Part shown: positions 1 to 11,939 of the stretch, one piece after another
How the letters are laid out: the number at the start of each line of letters is the position of its first letter
Position numbering within the stretch: the stretch's first letter is position 1
The notes under the pieces: generated by a model
Told to the model about the DNA's origin: nothing
What the model saw: the letters and a program-made list of their open reading frames with translations, nothing else
The model's database searches: none
Made by a program: the position numbers and the translations under genes
Source: Atriophallophorus winterbourni
Lineage: Eukaryota > Platyhelminthes > Trematoda > Plagiorchiida > Microphallidae
DNA length: 64,000 bases
Assembly: GCA_013407085.1 (NCBI GenBank)
Contig: JACCGJ010001913.1
Coordinates: 1-64,000, forward strand
Reading direction: 5' to 3'

Positions 1-1878
1 AATCTGTTTGCCCGTCGATATGTGTTCTGGCATTGCGCTGTGCTCTTCAGGTTCCCGCTAATCCACACTCCAAGATCTTTTTCTAACGAGCTCCATGCTA
101 GGTTTTCAGTTCCCAATCGATATGTCCAAGGAACGTTCTTGCCAAGATGGAGCATCTTACATTTCTGTATGTTGAATGACATGTCATTCATGGCCGCCTA
201 ATTCGACACGCTGTCCAAATCCGTTTTCAGTTTCTCACAATCCTCTGCAGAACTTATTGGCGTCCAAATTTTCATATCATCCGCGAACAGGACTCTTTTG
301 GACCATCTGAGGGGGGGGTAAATCATTTATGTACAACAGAAAGAGGAGCAAGCCTAGCACAGACCCTTGTGGGACTCCACTTGTGGTTTTGAACGTTTGG
401 GATAGCGCTCCGTTAACTTTAACTCGGGCGTCGCGATCTGACAGATAATCACACAACCATGAGAGGAGTGGATCACATATTTCTAAACGCATCAGTTTTT
501 GAATAAGCAAATGATGATTGACTCTGTCAAAAGCTTTCGAAATGTCTAGGTAACAGACGTGGATGCAAGAACTTTTATCCATCTCCTTTGTCCAGTCATC
601 TAACGTGAGGAGAAGATTTGTGAGACAAGATAGGTGAGATCGAAATCCATGCTGCGCTGGCGAAAACAAATTATGCGATTTGAAGTGTGCAACCATTCTT
701 TCCGAGACTATATGTTCCATGAGCTCAGCAATAACAGGTAAAAGTGTGACGGGACGATAATTTGCAGTGTCAGATCGGCAACCGCCTTTGAAGATAGGTG
801 TTATCACGCCGGACTGCCAATCTTTCGGTACAACTCCCTTAAGCAACGAATAGTTAAACAGGCTGGAGAGCGGTTCACAAAGCTGACGGTGACAGAACCT
901 GAGCACATCCGATGTGATGCCATCCGCTCCAGGGGATTTTCTTACCTTTATTTTGAGCAAATGGCTTGCAACGATCATTGGATTTATCGAAATATCGCAC
1001 AAAGTTTCGATTCCTGTTTCAATTGAATACTCAGAACGTTCCACTAAAACCTTTGGTACGAACACATTAGAGTAGTAAATTGCCAGAGCATTTGTGGTTT
1101 CCAACGCTGTTTCAGTGAGTTTTTCGCCATTCTGGATGGGAAAAATACCTGGTTTGACTTTTGCTTTCGCGTTCATGATTTTGTATAATAACTTAGGGTT
1201 GTGTTCCATTTTCGACAGGAGCATCAATTGGTGCGCTTCCTTATCCTCTCGAATAAGCGCAGTCACTTTGTTGCGTAACATACGGAAATGTTGCCAAGAA
1301 GTAGAAGTAGTGTTGGCTTTATGCTGCACACACGCTGCTCGCTTCAGTGCTATCCACTTTTTTGTTCTGCTGCGGACAACAAAACGAAGTTCATCGACGC
1401 ACCTTTTCTGAACGATCTGCGAGTTCTCGTCTATCTTCATTTTCAGAAAACCTACAAGCTCGTTCCATTGCGAGTCACGGGTTATATTGTCCGTCTGAAA
1501 GTGCGGAATCTGCACGAGCGATTTACTCAGGGCCAATTTATCTACCCGTCGAACCACCCCATTCGGAGTAAGCGATTGCTGAGTACTGCAAACATAGTCG
1601 AACATAAGTACTGAATGGTCGCTTAGACCCAGTGGAGCCTGGAATTCGATCGCTTCGATAGATTGTTCCTCCGACGTTAAAACCAAATCCAAGACAGAAG
1701 GGCGGTCAGAACCTCTCCTCCGGGTGCATTCGTGAACATGGTTGTATAACGGGATTGAATCTAGTACCTCTCTAAATCGGTATTCTGGTGTTTGTGGGGA
1801 GTGATCGTCCCTGAGATAAAGAGTGGACAGATTAAAATCACCCATAATAAGTGTCGTTGCTTGCTGTGTGCGAGTCAA
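1..1878 (-). pseudogene. CR1-1 3' coding part: endonuclease C-half and reverse transcriptase
   Basis: The frame resumes at 1878, after a 1-nt deletion relative to CR1-10 and CR1-21. It has the endonuclease motifs IMGDFNL, SVLDLVLTSEE and GLSDHSV, then RT motifs SPGADGIT, NYRPVTLLPV, CYLDISKAFDRVNH (motif A Asp intact) and SGVPQGSVLG. At 311-318 a run of eight G (C in the coding sense) throws the frame and the protein ends at 277. Reading on in another frame, LFADDMKIW (motif C) is intact at about 262-288, and a run of seven would join the frames. The break may therefore be polymerase slippage or an assembly error. The thumb region continues to position 1, beyond which the sequence is not visible. 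Confidence 0.85.
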
Positions 1879-1901
1879 GCGCTGAGCACTTGGATCAACC
1901 T

Positions 1902-3599
1902 TTAGTTGTACGATTCCGTGGATGAAGGGGACCGGTAGACCACACCAATAATGCAGACTTCACCAGAAATCAGTGTTAAAGTGCACCAAATTGTATCCTC
2001 GAGCGTGAATTCTGTCTTGTCTATTGGATGGCACTGGAGTCTATTATGGTAATAAAGAGCAACACCACCACCGCATCTCTCTCGATCGTTCCTTATCAAA
2101 TTCATATTTGGAATTGATATCTCCGATTCAATCAATTGGGAATAATACCATGTTTCTGTAATGGCGATAATGTCAGGTGAGTAGCGCGAACATATCTCGG
2201 TTAGCTCAGCTAATTTGTTCGGAAGGCTTTGTGCATTTGTATATAAACATCTTATAAAGTTCGTGGTGTTCAAATCATGAAAAGTTATTAGAGGGCTGAC
2301 TCGGTTAGAGTCGGAATACTCCAGTTTTTTTGGAGCTATCGCATGACATTCAGGTTGAACCTCATCACTAGGCGTTTGTGGGTCAGTACCATCCGTTAAC
2401 TTGCTTCCGGCTATTACCTTGGGCAAGCTCAACATGACGTTTTGTGGTAGGTTTTTTCTATTAGCTTTCCATTCACGTTTGATAGTATCCGTCATTTCGG
2501 TTGTGAAGAAGGTTAGCTTTAAAGGGCTAGGACCTTGCCCTTTATAGTTGGCATACCGCGGTATCCTAAAAGCATCCACAAGTATGGCATTTTTAATACC
2601 AATTGTTTCGGCTAGATATTTCCATTGTTTGTGGTCGTGCTCAGACTTTTCTTGAGAAGGCACGTCAGCAGCATCTTCCGGAACACCTAGAATTACAATA
2701 CTTCTCGGATTACATTCTCCACGAGATTTCTGCGACGACTTTCGCTCCCACCATGGTAAGTCTGCATGGATACGACATGTAGTATCTGGAACACCTCTAA
2801 GAATGTAAGAATTTAAGAGTACGTTTTCCACGTCCTCCGCAGATTGCAGCGTTATTCTTAAAAGGCGAGGATCATCCTTGTGAGGAGAATTCAGGTGGCG
2901 GTTTAATCGAACTATTGATGAAGGAGTAACTGCGGTCATTCTCATCTGACTGCAGAGTTTATACCACTCAGCTAAGTCATGTTTTTGCTTAGCTTCAAAC
3001 AGCGTTTCCTGCGACTCGGTCACGTTTGTACATATAACGCTAAGGTTTACACCCGCGGATGTTGTTTTATAATGTGAGTCAGTCATTTTAGTAGCAGTGG
3101 ATTTTTTGAGTCCTTTTTCGTTTCCGTTAAGTCGAGGAGTCACTGATCCCAACGAACGCCTCCCCGTTTTAGTCACCATCTGCGCGGTTATCTGGGCAAA
3201 TGTTGGCCTCGAGTATGATGGATTATCTACCGGCTCTTCGGCAGTAACCTCTAAGTCGGGTAACGACGGTGCCTTTATGACGTTTATTATCAGTTCATTT
3301 AGTTTTTGTATACTGGATTCCATTCCATTTAGACACGTCTCAATATCATATTCAGGGGTTTTCGTCACCGAGGCTGACTGTGTTGATTTGGCCTTGCAAA
3401 CCAGACAAACATAACAAACACCAGGGCAATTATCTCCATTAATAATCGATACTAAATCCGAGGTCAGCGATTTGTCGCATTTAGCATGAACTTTCGACAA
3501 ACAGTCGTAACACGTGACAGACTTTGCCTTAGGACTTACCGACTTTCGGCAAACCGCACACATGCAGCCCGGTGCGCTTTGTTTTCGTTTCGGGGTCAT
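1902..3599 (-). pseudogene. CR1-1 5' coding part: PHD finger plus start of APE endonuclease
   Basis: The frame is open further upstream, but the first ATG is at 3599 and gives about 565 residues. Residues 14-68 form a canonical C4HC3 PHD finger: C14-x2-C17, C30-x2-C33, H38-x2-C41, C65-x2-C68. A basic central region follows, and the last ~110 residues are the N-terminal half of an APE-like endonuclease (YTNAQSLPNKLAEL, ITETWYY, GGGVALYYHNRL, GVVYRSPSS). The ORF1-type PHD part and the ORF2-type endonuclease are in one uninterrupted frame, whereas CR1 elements usually split them. The frame stops at 1902 where related copies have a GAA codon (here TAA). The product would bind RNA or chromatin and nick target DNA. 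It is not functional as assembled. Confidence 0.85.
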
Positions 3600-4032
3600 C
3601 CGGTCAGGGTTTGAGCAGCACTGTTCAGTGGTTTGTGCACAAGCATTGGCTCTGTCGAGCGATCGATGATGAATAGTGTGCGCGACAAAAAATTCAGTGT
3701 TCACGAAAAAGAGCAAAATCAGAATTTAATCCGGTGATACTCTTCGGTAGTTGATCGCACTATGTTGAAAGTATGACCAGTCGACGGCGAAGATGACGTT
3801 AATCCCTTTGAGGACTTGAAGAGTATTAACAGAGTTGCACGCGTAGATCCAATATGGGAAAATCACGATAAATCCCAATTTGCCCGTATTATCGAATACC
3901 GCTACGAGAGTGGTATATCCAGAAAGCTGACTTCAAGAGGAGTCCAACAACGTATAATATACCCACGTAAGTGTAAGTTTAAGAACAGTATATCCTGATA
4001 ATCAGGAGCTCAAAATAATGCGACCGCACGGC
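3600..4032 (-). other. CR1-1 5' untranslated region
   Basis: About 430 bp between the conserved element start and the first ATG. It is collinear with 15147-15540 (CR1-10) and 42870-43200 (CR1-21), sharing blocks such as GTGCGGTCGCATTA at the start and CTCTTCAAGTCCTCAAA in the middle. Non-LTR elements normally carry an internal promoter here, so a promoter role is likely but is inference. I see no TATA box. Confidence 0.7.
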
Positions 4033-4039
4033 ACGTTGT

Positions 4040-6179
4040 CACGAGAAAACAGCAGTTGAGGGTGTTGACTACATTGCGCCCTTCGGTCGGAGTGATCATC
4101 TGGTGCTAGCCTTTGAGTTTGTTTGCAGTACTAGACGAGTTTGTGCGTCTGCCAAACAATACAGAAAGATCGGCTACGCGGGTCTACGTGGATCGCTTGG
4201 GCTAGTAAATTGTCAAGAACTTGATCAGCACAACACCGAAACACATTGCAGTGCGCTCACGAAAATACTTTAGTCAAACATAGATCATAATTCGCCATTT
4301 GTTGATGAACGACGGACAAGTGATTTCCGATTTGGGCTTCGCAGTCGCACAAAAAATGGCTCGGGAAACAAAACTTTGATTGGACTGAACACCGAAAGAC
4401 CAGAACTGATGCCTCTTGGCAGCAATTTTCTAAAATTCGTAACAAAGTGAATGCTCTCGCCAAAGACGACAAGCAATATTACCATCACTCTCTGTCTTGG
4501 AAAATGGAAGAAAACCCTAAACTTCTCTATCGGATTGTCAATGCTCGGTCCAATGTGATACCAGGGGTGTTTGCTGTTATTTCTGAGAATGGATTAACAG
4601 TCATAGCAAAGGAAACGGCTGATACTGTCGCTCAATTTTATGCAAAAATTTTTTAGCTCGATAACGGTTAGGGCGAATGAGAAATTATCGGTTGTATCTC
4701 AACAATTGAATAATATTGAGATTTATTCAGCGATTATACGAAGGCACTGACTCAACCCTAGGAAATCTCATGGAGCCGATGGAATAACACTAGCACTACT
4801 AAACTCCTGTGACCAGCAGCTGTGTGAACCACTACGCCATTTGTTCCAACATTCCCTAGCCGAAGGAGTGGTGCCAACAGAGTGGAAGAAGGGTAATTTC
4901 ATCAATTTATAAGGGTGGGAGCCGTTCAGATCCCGCGAACTACCGTCCTGTCACCCTACTCCCCGCGATATCCAAAGTTATGGAGCGCATAGTGACGGAA
5001 AATATAGTTCATCACTTGGAATCACAAAATATACTATATGTAGCCAAGCATGGGTTTCGTAAAGCTCGCTCATGCTTGACAAACTTGCTGACGGTATTAA
5101 ACGATTGGACCCAAACGGTTGACGCAGGAGACAGTGTGCACGCGTGCTATCTGGATATGTCGAAAGCTTTCGACAGAGTTGATCACTTTCTGTTGCTACG
5201 GAAGCTGAAACAGATTGGTATTGAAGGACAGCTACTCGTGTGGTTCGAAAGCTACCTCAATGAGCGCAAGGCAACCGTTCGAGTTAACGGGGTACAATCA
5301 CGAGCTATTAATACCTCCAGTGGTGTACCGCAAGGTTCCGTTCTCGGTCCAGTGCTTTTCTTAGTTTACATCAATGATTTACCTGAGACGCTCTCATGTA
5401 AGGTAGTTCTTTTTGCGGATGATGTTAAACTTTGGATGCGAATAAAATCAACTGCAGACTGCGTAAAACTGCAAAGTGATTTAGATGCACTACACGAATG
5501 GTCAGTTAGGAATAAACTGCCGTTCAATTATCAAAAATGCAAGTTACTGCTAATCGGTAAGCCCTTTCAGTACGAATATCACTTTGGGCAGACGATTTTG
5601 AGCTGGACCGAATCGGAAAAGGATCTTGGAGTCTGGATATGTGGCAGCCTAAAGAATAGCGTACATTGTGAGGTCATTTACAAGCGTGTTTCAAAGCTTC
5701 TAGGTGTGCTGCGCCGGATCTTCAGAACCTTTACACCTGGAACGTTGCCAAGCATCATGAAGACCTACCTAATTCCCACAATAGAACGTGCATCGCAAGC
5801 ACGGACTCCGTGGATGAAAAAAGATATCTACTTGCTTGACAGTATATATCATCGTGCAACCAAACTCGTGCGTTGTTTTCGAGACCGTACATACGAGGAA
5901 AGGTTGAAGAAGCTAAAGCTCCCCACTCCCCTTCAATGTAGACTTCGAAGTGACGTTATCATTACATACAAAATATTGAATACTCCAGATCATCCACTCA
6001 TACATTTCTTCAAATACCGTGAGTCAGGAATTACACGTAGCCACTCAGCGGCACTACTAATTCCCCAGTCCCGTACTAACTGTCGCCGATATTTCTATTC
6101 GGTACGTGTCTGTTTCCTGTGGAATGCCCTTCTCGAAGCAATTATCACCTCTCCCTGTATCAAAACATTCACCCCATAA
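4040..6179 (+). mobile_element. CR1-2: 5'-truncated CR1 copy
   Basis: The copy begins inside the endonuclease C-terminal region (PFGRSDHLVLAFEFVC near 4077) and runs through the RT. The linker between endonuclease and RT (about 4150-4950) is broken by several frameshifts and stops, but the RT is open from 4980. It is closest to CR1-4, CR1-16 and CR1-23. Its own 3' UTR is missing: at about 6180 the sequence switches to the 3' end of another CR1 family (CR1-3), so it was cut or replaced there. Confidence 0.85.
4980..6179 (+). pseudogene. Reverse transcriptase fragment of CR1-2
   Basis: An open frame of 399 residues from ATG 4980 covers most of the RT and its C-terminal thumb/connection. Seen in it: AKHGFRKARSCLTN (residues 22-35), motif A CYLDMSKAFDRVDH (57-70), SGVPQGSVLGP (114-124) and motif C FADD (145-148). 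The C-terminal signature is SRTNCRRYFYSVRVCFLWN. RT finger motifs NYRPVTLLPAISK lie just upstream in the same frame with no ATG. Catalytic residues are intact, but the endonuclease is gone, so the copy cannot act alone. The last residues (CIKTFTP) diverge from relatives at the junction with CR1-3. Confidence 0.88.
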
Positions 6180-6450
6180 ATATACGCTAGTTGTTCGCCA
6201 TCCGTGCCTAAATTGTAGAACGGATTTTTTTCTGTCTGTGTCTGTTTTACGTGAAACACTTTACCTTCACACCGTTATTCACCTAACTAACTTACATGAA
6301 TTTAAAGTAAAGTTCTTATACGAAAAATCGTTTCTCCAGTGCTTACGCACTATGTAATCTAATTTCTTTTTTCATTTACTCACATTTTAATTTTCATCAT
6401 CCGATGGATGTTGTTGAGCTTACTGCTTTTTAGACATTTAAATTAATTGA
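6180..6450 (+). mobile_element. CR1-3: short 3' end of another CR1 family
   Basis: Similar to the 3' end of CR1-9 (14010-14290). It starts in the RT C-terminal codons (matching TRLNCRR-type sequence, frame lost), then the 3' UTR with CATCATCCGATGGATGTTGTTGAGCTTACTGCTTTTTAGACATT near 6390-6440. It is a severely 5'-truncated insertion or a chimeric end joined to CR1-2. Confidence 0.7.
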
Positions 6451-6914
6451 ATTAACGTACATTATTTTGAATGCGAAATGATTGCTTTTAGGTGATGAAC
6501 GATATTTTCTAGCTAATCCGCCTTATACGATGGACTGTAACCCAAAGATTTTATTACGAAACTTAAATAAAATATTTTATTTCAAACTTTTGGAACTAGC
6601 CTTGCAAACATCGTCCGGTTATACTGAGTTCATTCAACTGGTCGGCAGCTTATTAAGAGTCATCTATGCAAAAGTTGTCATTTAGATCTGCATCACCTAT
6701 GCAAGAATCCATTTGCCAACTTGTTGCTCCGCATTGAGTGGCGCATTAATCACCTCGAAAGTGGTAGTGCAGCACTTCCGAAAATCACCAGGTCTAGACG
6801 TGTTAACTTCAGTGCCGCTGAAAATCTGTCATACATAATTATCTAGAACTTTTAATGGCATGTCAAGTTTTTTTCTCACACAGAACTGGCATCGAGTGAA
6901 CGAAAATTAACATG
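6451..6914. other. No recognisable feature
   Basis: AT-rich sequence. A 67-codon open frame (6482-6685) has no similarity I recognise and I treat it as chance. A few words near 6720-6800 (GCCAACTTGTTG, AAAATCACCAGGTCTAGA) faintly resemble the RT linker SPGxD region of CR1 and may be very old remains. Confidence 0.4.
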
Positions 6915-7875
6915 AATTTCAAGATTTAAGAATTTATGGTCACAAAAGCACATAGCTTCACAATTATCTTATCATATTGAATATTCGTTCAGGAAAAAGG
7001 TATAAAATAAACATGTAATGTTAAGTATGCATGTGATGCATGCTCCATGGTTGGAACTAAGTAGGCTTTCATGTTAGTGGGCAACGTTCCAAGCGAGAAG
7101 GTTCTGAAAATCCGTCGCAGCATACCTAGAATCTCTTTGAATCACTTTGGAAGCACGCTTGTAGATGACCTCACAATGCAGGTTGTTTTTCAGGCTGCCG
7201 AATACCCAGATTCTAAGTTCCCTTTCCGACTCGGTCCAGCTCAAAATCCTCTGCCCAAGTTGATATTGGTACTGGAATGGCTTGCCAATTAGCAACACCT
7301 TGCACTTTCGGAAATTGAGTGGCAACTTATTCCGTACCGAACATTCATGGAGAACATCTAGATCACGTCAGTTGATTTTATCCGCGTCCAAAGTTTAAAA
7401 TCATCAGCAAATAGAATCACCTTGCATGAGAGCGTCTATGGTAGGTCGTTGATGTAAACAAAAAAAGTACTGGCCCGAGGACTGAACCTTGCGGTACGCC
7501 ACTAAGAGGCTTCAATAACCTGTGATTGTACCCCGTTGATTCGAACGATTGCATTGCGTCCACTGAGGTAACTTTCAAGACATACGAGTTGCTGTCAGCT
7601 GATACCCATCTGCTTCAGCTTGTGTAGTAGTCGAAAGTGATCAACTCGGTCAAAAGCTTTAAACTTATCCGGACAGCAAGCGTGGATGCTAGCTATTTTG
7701 TCAAACGCTTGGGTCCAGTCGTCTAACTGTGCCAACAAGTTTGTCAAGCATGAACGAGATTTACGAAAACCATGCTGCGCTAAAGATAGCATATTTTGTG
7801 ATTCTAAGTGATGAATTATTTTTCGGTCACTAAACGCTCTAGAACTTTTAATATCACAAGAAGTAGGGTGACAGG
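6915..7875 (-). mobile_element. CR1-4: degenerate CR1 copy (RT only)
   Basis: On the minus strand, fragments LAQHGFRKSRSCLTNLLAQLDDWTQ (about 7784-7710; cut here by frame changes), KAFDRVDHF, LFADDFKLW near 7400-7425 and LPLNFRKCKVLLIGKPF near 7260-7322 follow RT order. The 3' UTR is shortened and ends with CAAGATTTAAGAATTTATGGTCACA (6931-6960), like the tails of CR1-16 and CR1-23. Several frameshifts; dead. Confidence 0.8.
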
Positions 7876-7924
7876 ATTGCAGTTCCGAGGTAAGAAATTA
7901 CAGACGGGTGACTGATATTGTCAC

Positions 7925-8590
7925 CATGACAAGTTTTCGAGTAGATCTTATCAGTAGAATTGATTCAAAAACTAGAAAAGAACGGAATTTTGTCAGTTAT
8001 TCAACAAAGATTACTCACACAGTCTTACTTGCTTAATCAATTTGTTGACAATATTGATAGTTTAGACTAGTACTGTATTCTTATATATTATCTCGATATT
8101 TTCAAAGCTTTTGATTGAGTCGATCGTAGAATACTATTTTAAAAGCTGCCAAAGCAAAGTATTGTAGGAAACCTGTACGAATATATAAAAAATCTCTCAC
8201 TGTAACTGACACATCACAGTTCGTGCCGACGGTCAACATCAATGTTCCGATGCTTCGACAAATATTGTTCGCCATTTACCGGAAGGAAATAACAGCACCC
8301 AATGTTTTATACACTAATAAGATGAAACGCGGAGAACCAGCAACCGGATCGCATTTTTTGTGCTGAAGATAGACTCGATTGCATTTAACAACTGGTCTTG
8401 AGAAATCGGAATGCCGGATGATTACAAACAGCATGATTCAGGTCGAGAGTATGTATGATAAAAATGCATGCAAATGAGGGTTTTGCAGGAGTGCCGTTCA
8501 ATTTTCAATATGTCCAAGATGATACACATAGGTCGCGATCACGTCTTTTCGTACTCATACAAGCCAGGCGACTGAAATGCGGGTTAAACA
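7925..8590 (+). mobile_element. CR1-5: very old RT remnant
   Basis: Plus-strand pieces with scrambled frames still follow RT order: a QRLLTQSYLLNQ-like stretch near 8010, YLDIFKAFD followed by a stop near 8090-8120, and KMIHIGR near 8515-8535 (the KCKMLxIGK position). There is no tail. Divergence is much greater than in neighbouring copies. Confidence 0.55.
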
Positions 8591-9077
8591 CCTACCGAAT
8601 ACAACCTGCTTGTCTTGATTTACAGTGGTTTTAAAAACAGTCTACAACGTAAAGCGCCTCTCGTATGCTAGGCACGTTACGGTGGATACATTAATACATT
8701 TTAAAGGATCGTCTTCGCTAGTGATAAAAACAAAAACACATGCCGTTATAGATTACGCTCGCCACGACTCCGGAAAGATTATAGAACGTTTGACTTTGAG
8801 CATCTAAGCTTGTCGACCGTTTTGAAAATCAACCATGGTTTGAGCGACTTTCATGAGTATGCTTCATGACACACATACACAAGGGAGAATGCTTTTTTAA
8901 CTTATCATCACAATCAACGTACTTGGTACTATTTTCTACAACCCAGATAATTCAATTTTACGTTGAATTCATAGCATGTCACTGGGCGACGATTATAATT
9001 TTGATATCCCATACACTAAAGAGAACGACCACAAAACGACTGCATGCCTCTTATATTTGCGATCCGAACTTAGGACC
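8591..9077. other. No recognisable feature
   Basis: Two short open frames (60 and 77 codons) without family resemblance. I see no repeats, tails or ribozyme motifs. Confidence 0.4.
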
Positions 9078-10190
9078 CAGAACTCAGAAAAAGCAATAGG
9101 CGTAACAATAACTAGAGGAGGGCGGGGTGTATGAAGTAAAATTATAAAATCTCTCAAAAATCAATAGGGACAGTCACACACCGCATGGCTCGTCATATAT
9201 ACTCATCGAGTTTAGAAGCGAAAACCGCGACAGATTCCGAGCGTGTGATTTCTTCAGGCAAATAAATTGCGACGAATATCCAATCGAGAATTCGGAATGT
9301 TCAAAGCCTTTGAATGTTTTCGTGTTCGAGTTAAGCCATTGGGCTTTAGCAAGTGTTTAAGGGGATGGTTTTCGGTAAACAAGAATTTGAATGCCAAGAT
9401 GTCACTCCGTATACGTCGCTGGGTAAAATCGTGTAGATTTAGTTGTAACATTCGCTCTTCGAAAGGCAAATTTCTGTATCGAGAGACCAACTTTGTCGCA
9501 CGATGATAAATCCTGTCAAGTAATTCGATATCCGTCGTCAGCCATGGTGCCAGGCTTGGATGGAATATTACATAACAGGACTTACTCACGTATTAAATAA
9601 CCGGGGTAAGGTTTCGGGCGTGAAAATTCTGAATATTCTTTTTAGAAGTCTCAGAATACGACAGGCTTTATTGTACACTGTCCAGCAATAATGTCCAGGC
9701 CAAATGTTAAACGCGGTGGTAGAGACGAGATCTTGCGTGCCACGCTGATATATGTGGTGCAGAGATTTTCCAAGCCGCAGCATTTTAAATTTCACAGGGT
9801 TAAATGGTGACACGTTAGTCTGGGACCAACGAAATAAGGTCCAAGCACCGAGCCTTGCGGAACTCCACTTGTGACGTCTATTCTTTTAGAAAAGTTACTG
9901 CCAACACGAACTTGGACGTATCTAACAGTAAGATAGTCTCTTATCCAATTCAGCAACATTTCAGTTATTCAATAAGCTTCGAGTTTTTTTATTAAAATGT
10001 CATGGTTGACTTTATTGAAAGCTTTAGAAATATCGATGTAGCAAGCATATATAGACAAAACTTCGTCTAGTGCCTTGTTCCAATCCTCGAAGGTTGTAAG
10101 AAGGTTAGATAAACAGCAACGATTTCTTCGAAAAACGTGTTGTGCTGCATGTTTTGTAAACGTGTTAAAATTTAGCGGCATTCCAATTAA
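9078..10190 (-). mobile_element. CR1-6: 5'-truncated CR1 copy lacking the catalytic motif
   Basis: Same family as CR1-18. Minus-strand order: CLSNLLTTFEDWNKAL and YIDISKAFNKVNHD (about 10120-9990), GVPQGSVLGP near 9860, then directly RWSQ and the NPVKFKMLRLGKSLHHIYQ block. The segment that should hold LFADD is absent, so a deletion near 9830-9850 removed the active site. The C-terminal RT part (9589-9254) includes IYHRATKLVSRYRNLPFEERML. The tail at 9076-9095 is CAGAACTCAGAA, one and a half 7-bp units. Confidence 0.8.
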
Positions 10191-10224
10191 AATTTGACGC
10201 TGACATGTGAGCTGTTAAACTTGT

Positions 10225-10290
10225 TGCTCACACGCGGTTATTTCATAGCCAAGTGCTTTTTTAACCATAAATCTTGAATTTTGAATAAAA
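10225..10290 (+). mobile_element. CR1-7: CR1 3'-tail fragment
   Basis: About 65 bp matching the extreme 3' end of CR1 copies: GGTTATTTCATAGCCAAGTGCTTTTTTAACCATAAATCTTGAATTTTGAAT, with the GGTT...AACCATAAA pairing and two tail repeats. An extreme 5' truncation. Confidence 0.6.
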
Positions 10291-11939
10291 CTCTTAATCT
10301 GCAAAAAACCTTGTTCCGTTAATTGATTCAAAGCTCAGTGAATCTAAGCACATAAAATTTTCGAACGTACATTCAGACATTCTCCAGTTATTCAATTCAA
10401 TTCTATTCAATTTTATTCTATTCTATTCTATTCTATGCTATTTAAACACCAACCGTTTACCATCTATCTTGAAGTATTAGAATCGTAAAATAATGAGGCT
10501 GCAGGTGAATGCAAATTTCAGCAAGTGATGTATTAAATTTGTATTCAACAGTATTACTGGACAAAACAACAGGTTTTTACATTGTCTTGAAAATAAATTT
10601 AGAGTAAAATGTCAACACACATTCTTCACACCACTTAAAATGCTTTGAACTTTTCCCAAATCGAGATCGTATTCCATTAATTTAGGCTTTTTGGAATTTG
10701 ATGCACTATACCTTTACTGCTCTTAGTCAGTATTGGCTTGATATCAATCCACGTTTATACACCAACAAAACTAACTGATATTGACTTGTGGGAATTCAAA
10801 AATATTTGTATCCCCACTCATCCGGAAAACGATAACATTTTGCTACAATTATTTTTTAATCATTTTCAACTTGATTGCGTAGCCCATCACCCTTCCACAT
10901 CAGGAATGATCGATTCGAAAACTTCACGGTTCGTCAGGAGGAACGATAGGAATAATCGAATTTCTTGTTTTTACGTCTGTCATTTTCTCTCAGATTAGGA
11001 GGTAACATTAACGAAAAACCGTTTTTGAAATTATTAAAAACATTCTATTGTTAATGCCAGAAGGGAAGGGAATGAAATTAGATTATTTGAACCTATCTTC
11101 TGATTAAATTTAAAATAAGGTTTTCGCGATCTGTCGACAAGCTGAATTTATCTCTAGTCAGGTAGATACAGTTGATTTTCACGTATATGTGTGTGAGATC
11201 AACAAATTGAACCGAATCACAATTTTAGTTATAATTCCGTATTGCGGAAACGAAATTTACGAAAGTTATGGTTATTTTTTGCAATTTATAAATCTATGTT
11301 ATTTGGTTTGCTTGATGGCTCAGAGCCTCAACTTGAACATATGCACAATTTTCTGTACAGGTTTTCAGTCTGCATCAGAACTGGTATTAGCGTGAGACCA
11401 GTCGTTTAGTCATTGTCAGAAAAACAAATTTGAATGCTATCAGTTAGAGTAGATTTGGCTAACGTTCCGATTCTGACACGGTCTTTATTTGATGCCAGGT
11501 TGTAGACAGAATAACAAATGTGATAAAATAGTACACAAAACAAGACTTATAATTGGCACCGTCCATAAACAACTTATGGAATCATGAAAATGCTATCTAA
11601 ATGCGATCGGTTAGAACAGACCAAAACAATTAGTCCACTTATTCAACACACCGTAAAAGTGGTCAAGCTTAGCTAGCCATATGGGTAACGTATGCTCATA
11701 CATGACAAATGTGATTAAATCAAGCTTCCTCCGTTTTCCTTTTGCTATATAGAATATTGATATACAACGCAAGTGGGTGACGATCTCATACACATCAACT
11801 TTTAACATCACTAAACTGTCCGAGTCGAGCTACATGAGTTTTGGGTATTGCTAATATCTAATTTAAAGAATTAAATCGAAGTGAGCTCCGAATATGTCCT
11901 CAGGAACTCAAGAAAAAACCTCGAATCTAAACTATGAAG
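10291..11939. other. No recognisable gene
   Basis: Apart from the microsatellite at 10380-10441 I find only short chance frames (up to 86 codons), none with a recognisable domain. No CR1 tails, ribozymes or splice-flanked exon candidates stand out. Confidence 0.4.
10380..10441. repeat. Pentanucleotide microsatellite (ATTCT/ATTCA)n
   Basis: Tandem units ATTCA, ATTCT and ATTTT, best preserved as TTCTATTCTATTCTATTCTA near 10415-10435. Confidence 0.85.

Larger units (their letters stand above)
1..4032 (-). mobile_element. CR1-1: near full-length CR1-clade non-LTR retrotransposon, cut by the window edge
   Basis: Reading on the minus strand this copy has a 5' UTR (4032-3600), a PHD finger, a central region, an APE-type endonuclease and a reverse transcriptase that runs off the window at position 1. 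Its 5' end (GCCGTGCGGTCGCATTA) is shared with CR1-10 and CR1-21, which marks it as the true element start. Few lesions are visible: one nonsense codon, a 1-nt deletion next to it, and a frameshift at an 8-G run. That makes it one of the youngest copies here. It lies head to head with CR1-2, whose 5' truncation point almost abuts this 5' end. CR1 assignment rests on RT sequence, the PHD finger known from CR1-like ORFs, and the tandem-repeat tails of related copies. Confidence 0.9.

Noticed and set aside
1094..1614. Plus-strand frames of 74-108 codons opposite the CR1-1 coding sequence
   Set aside because: Antisense shadows of the endonuclease-RT frame, without family resemblance; the same holds for most small frames opposite CR1 copies.
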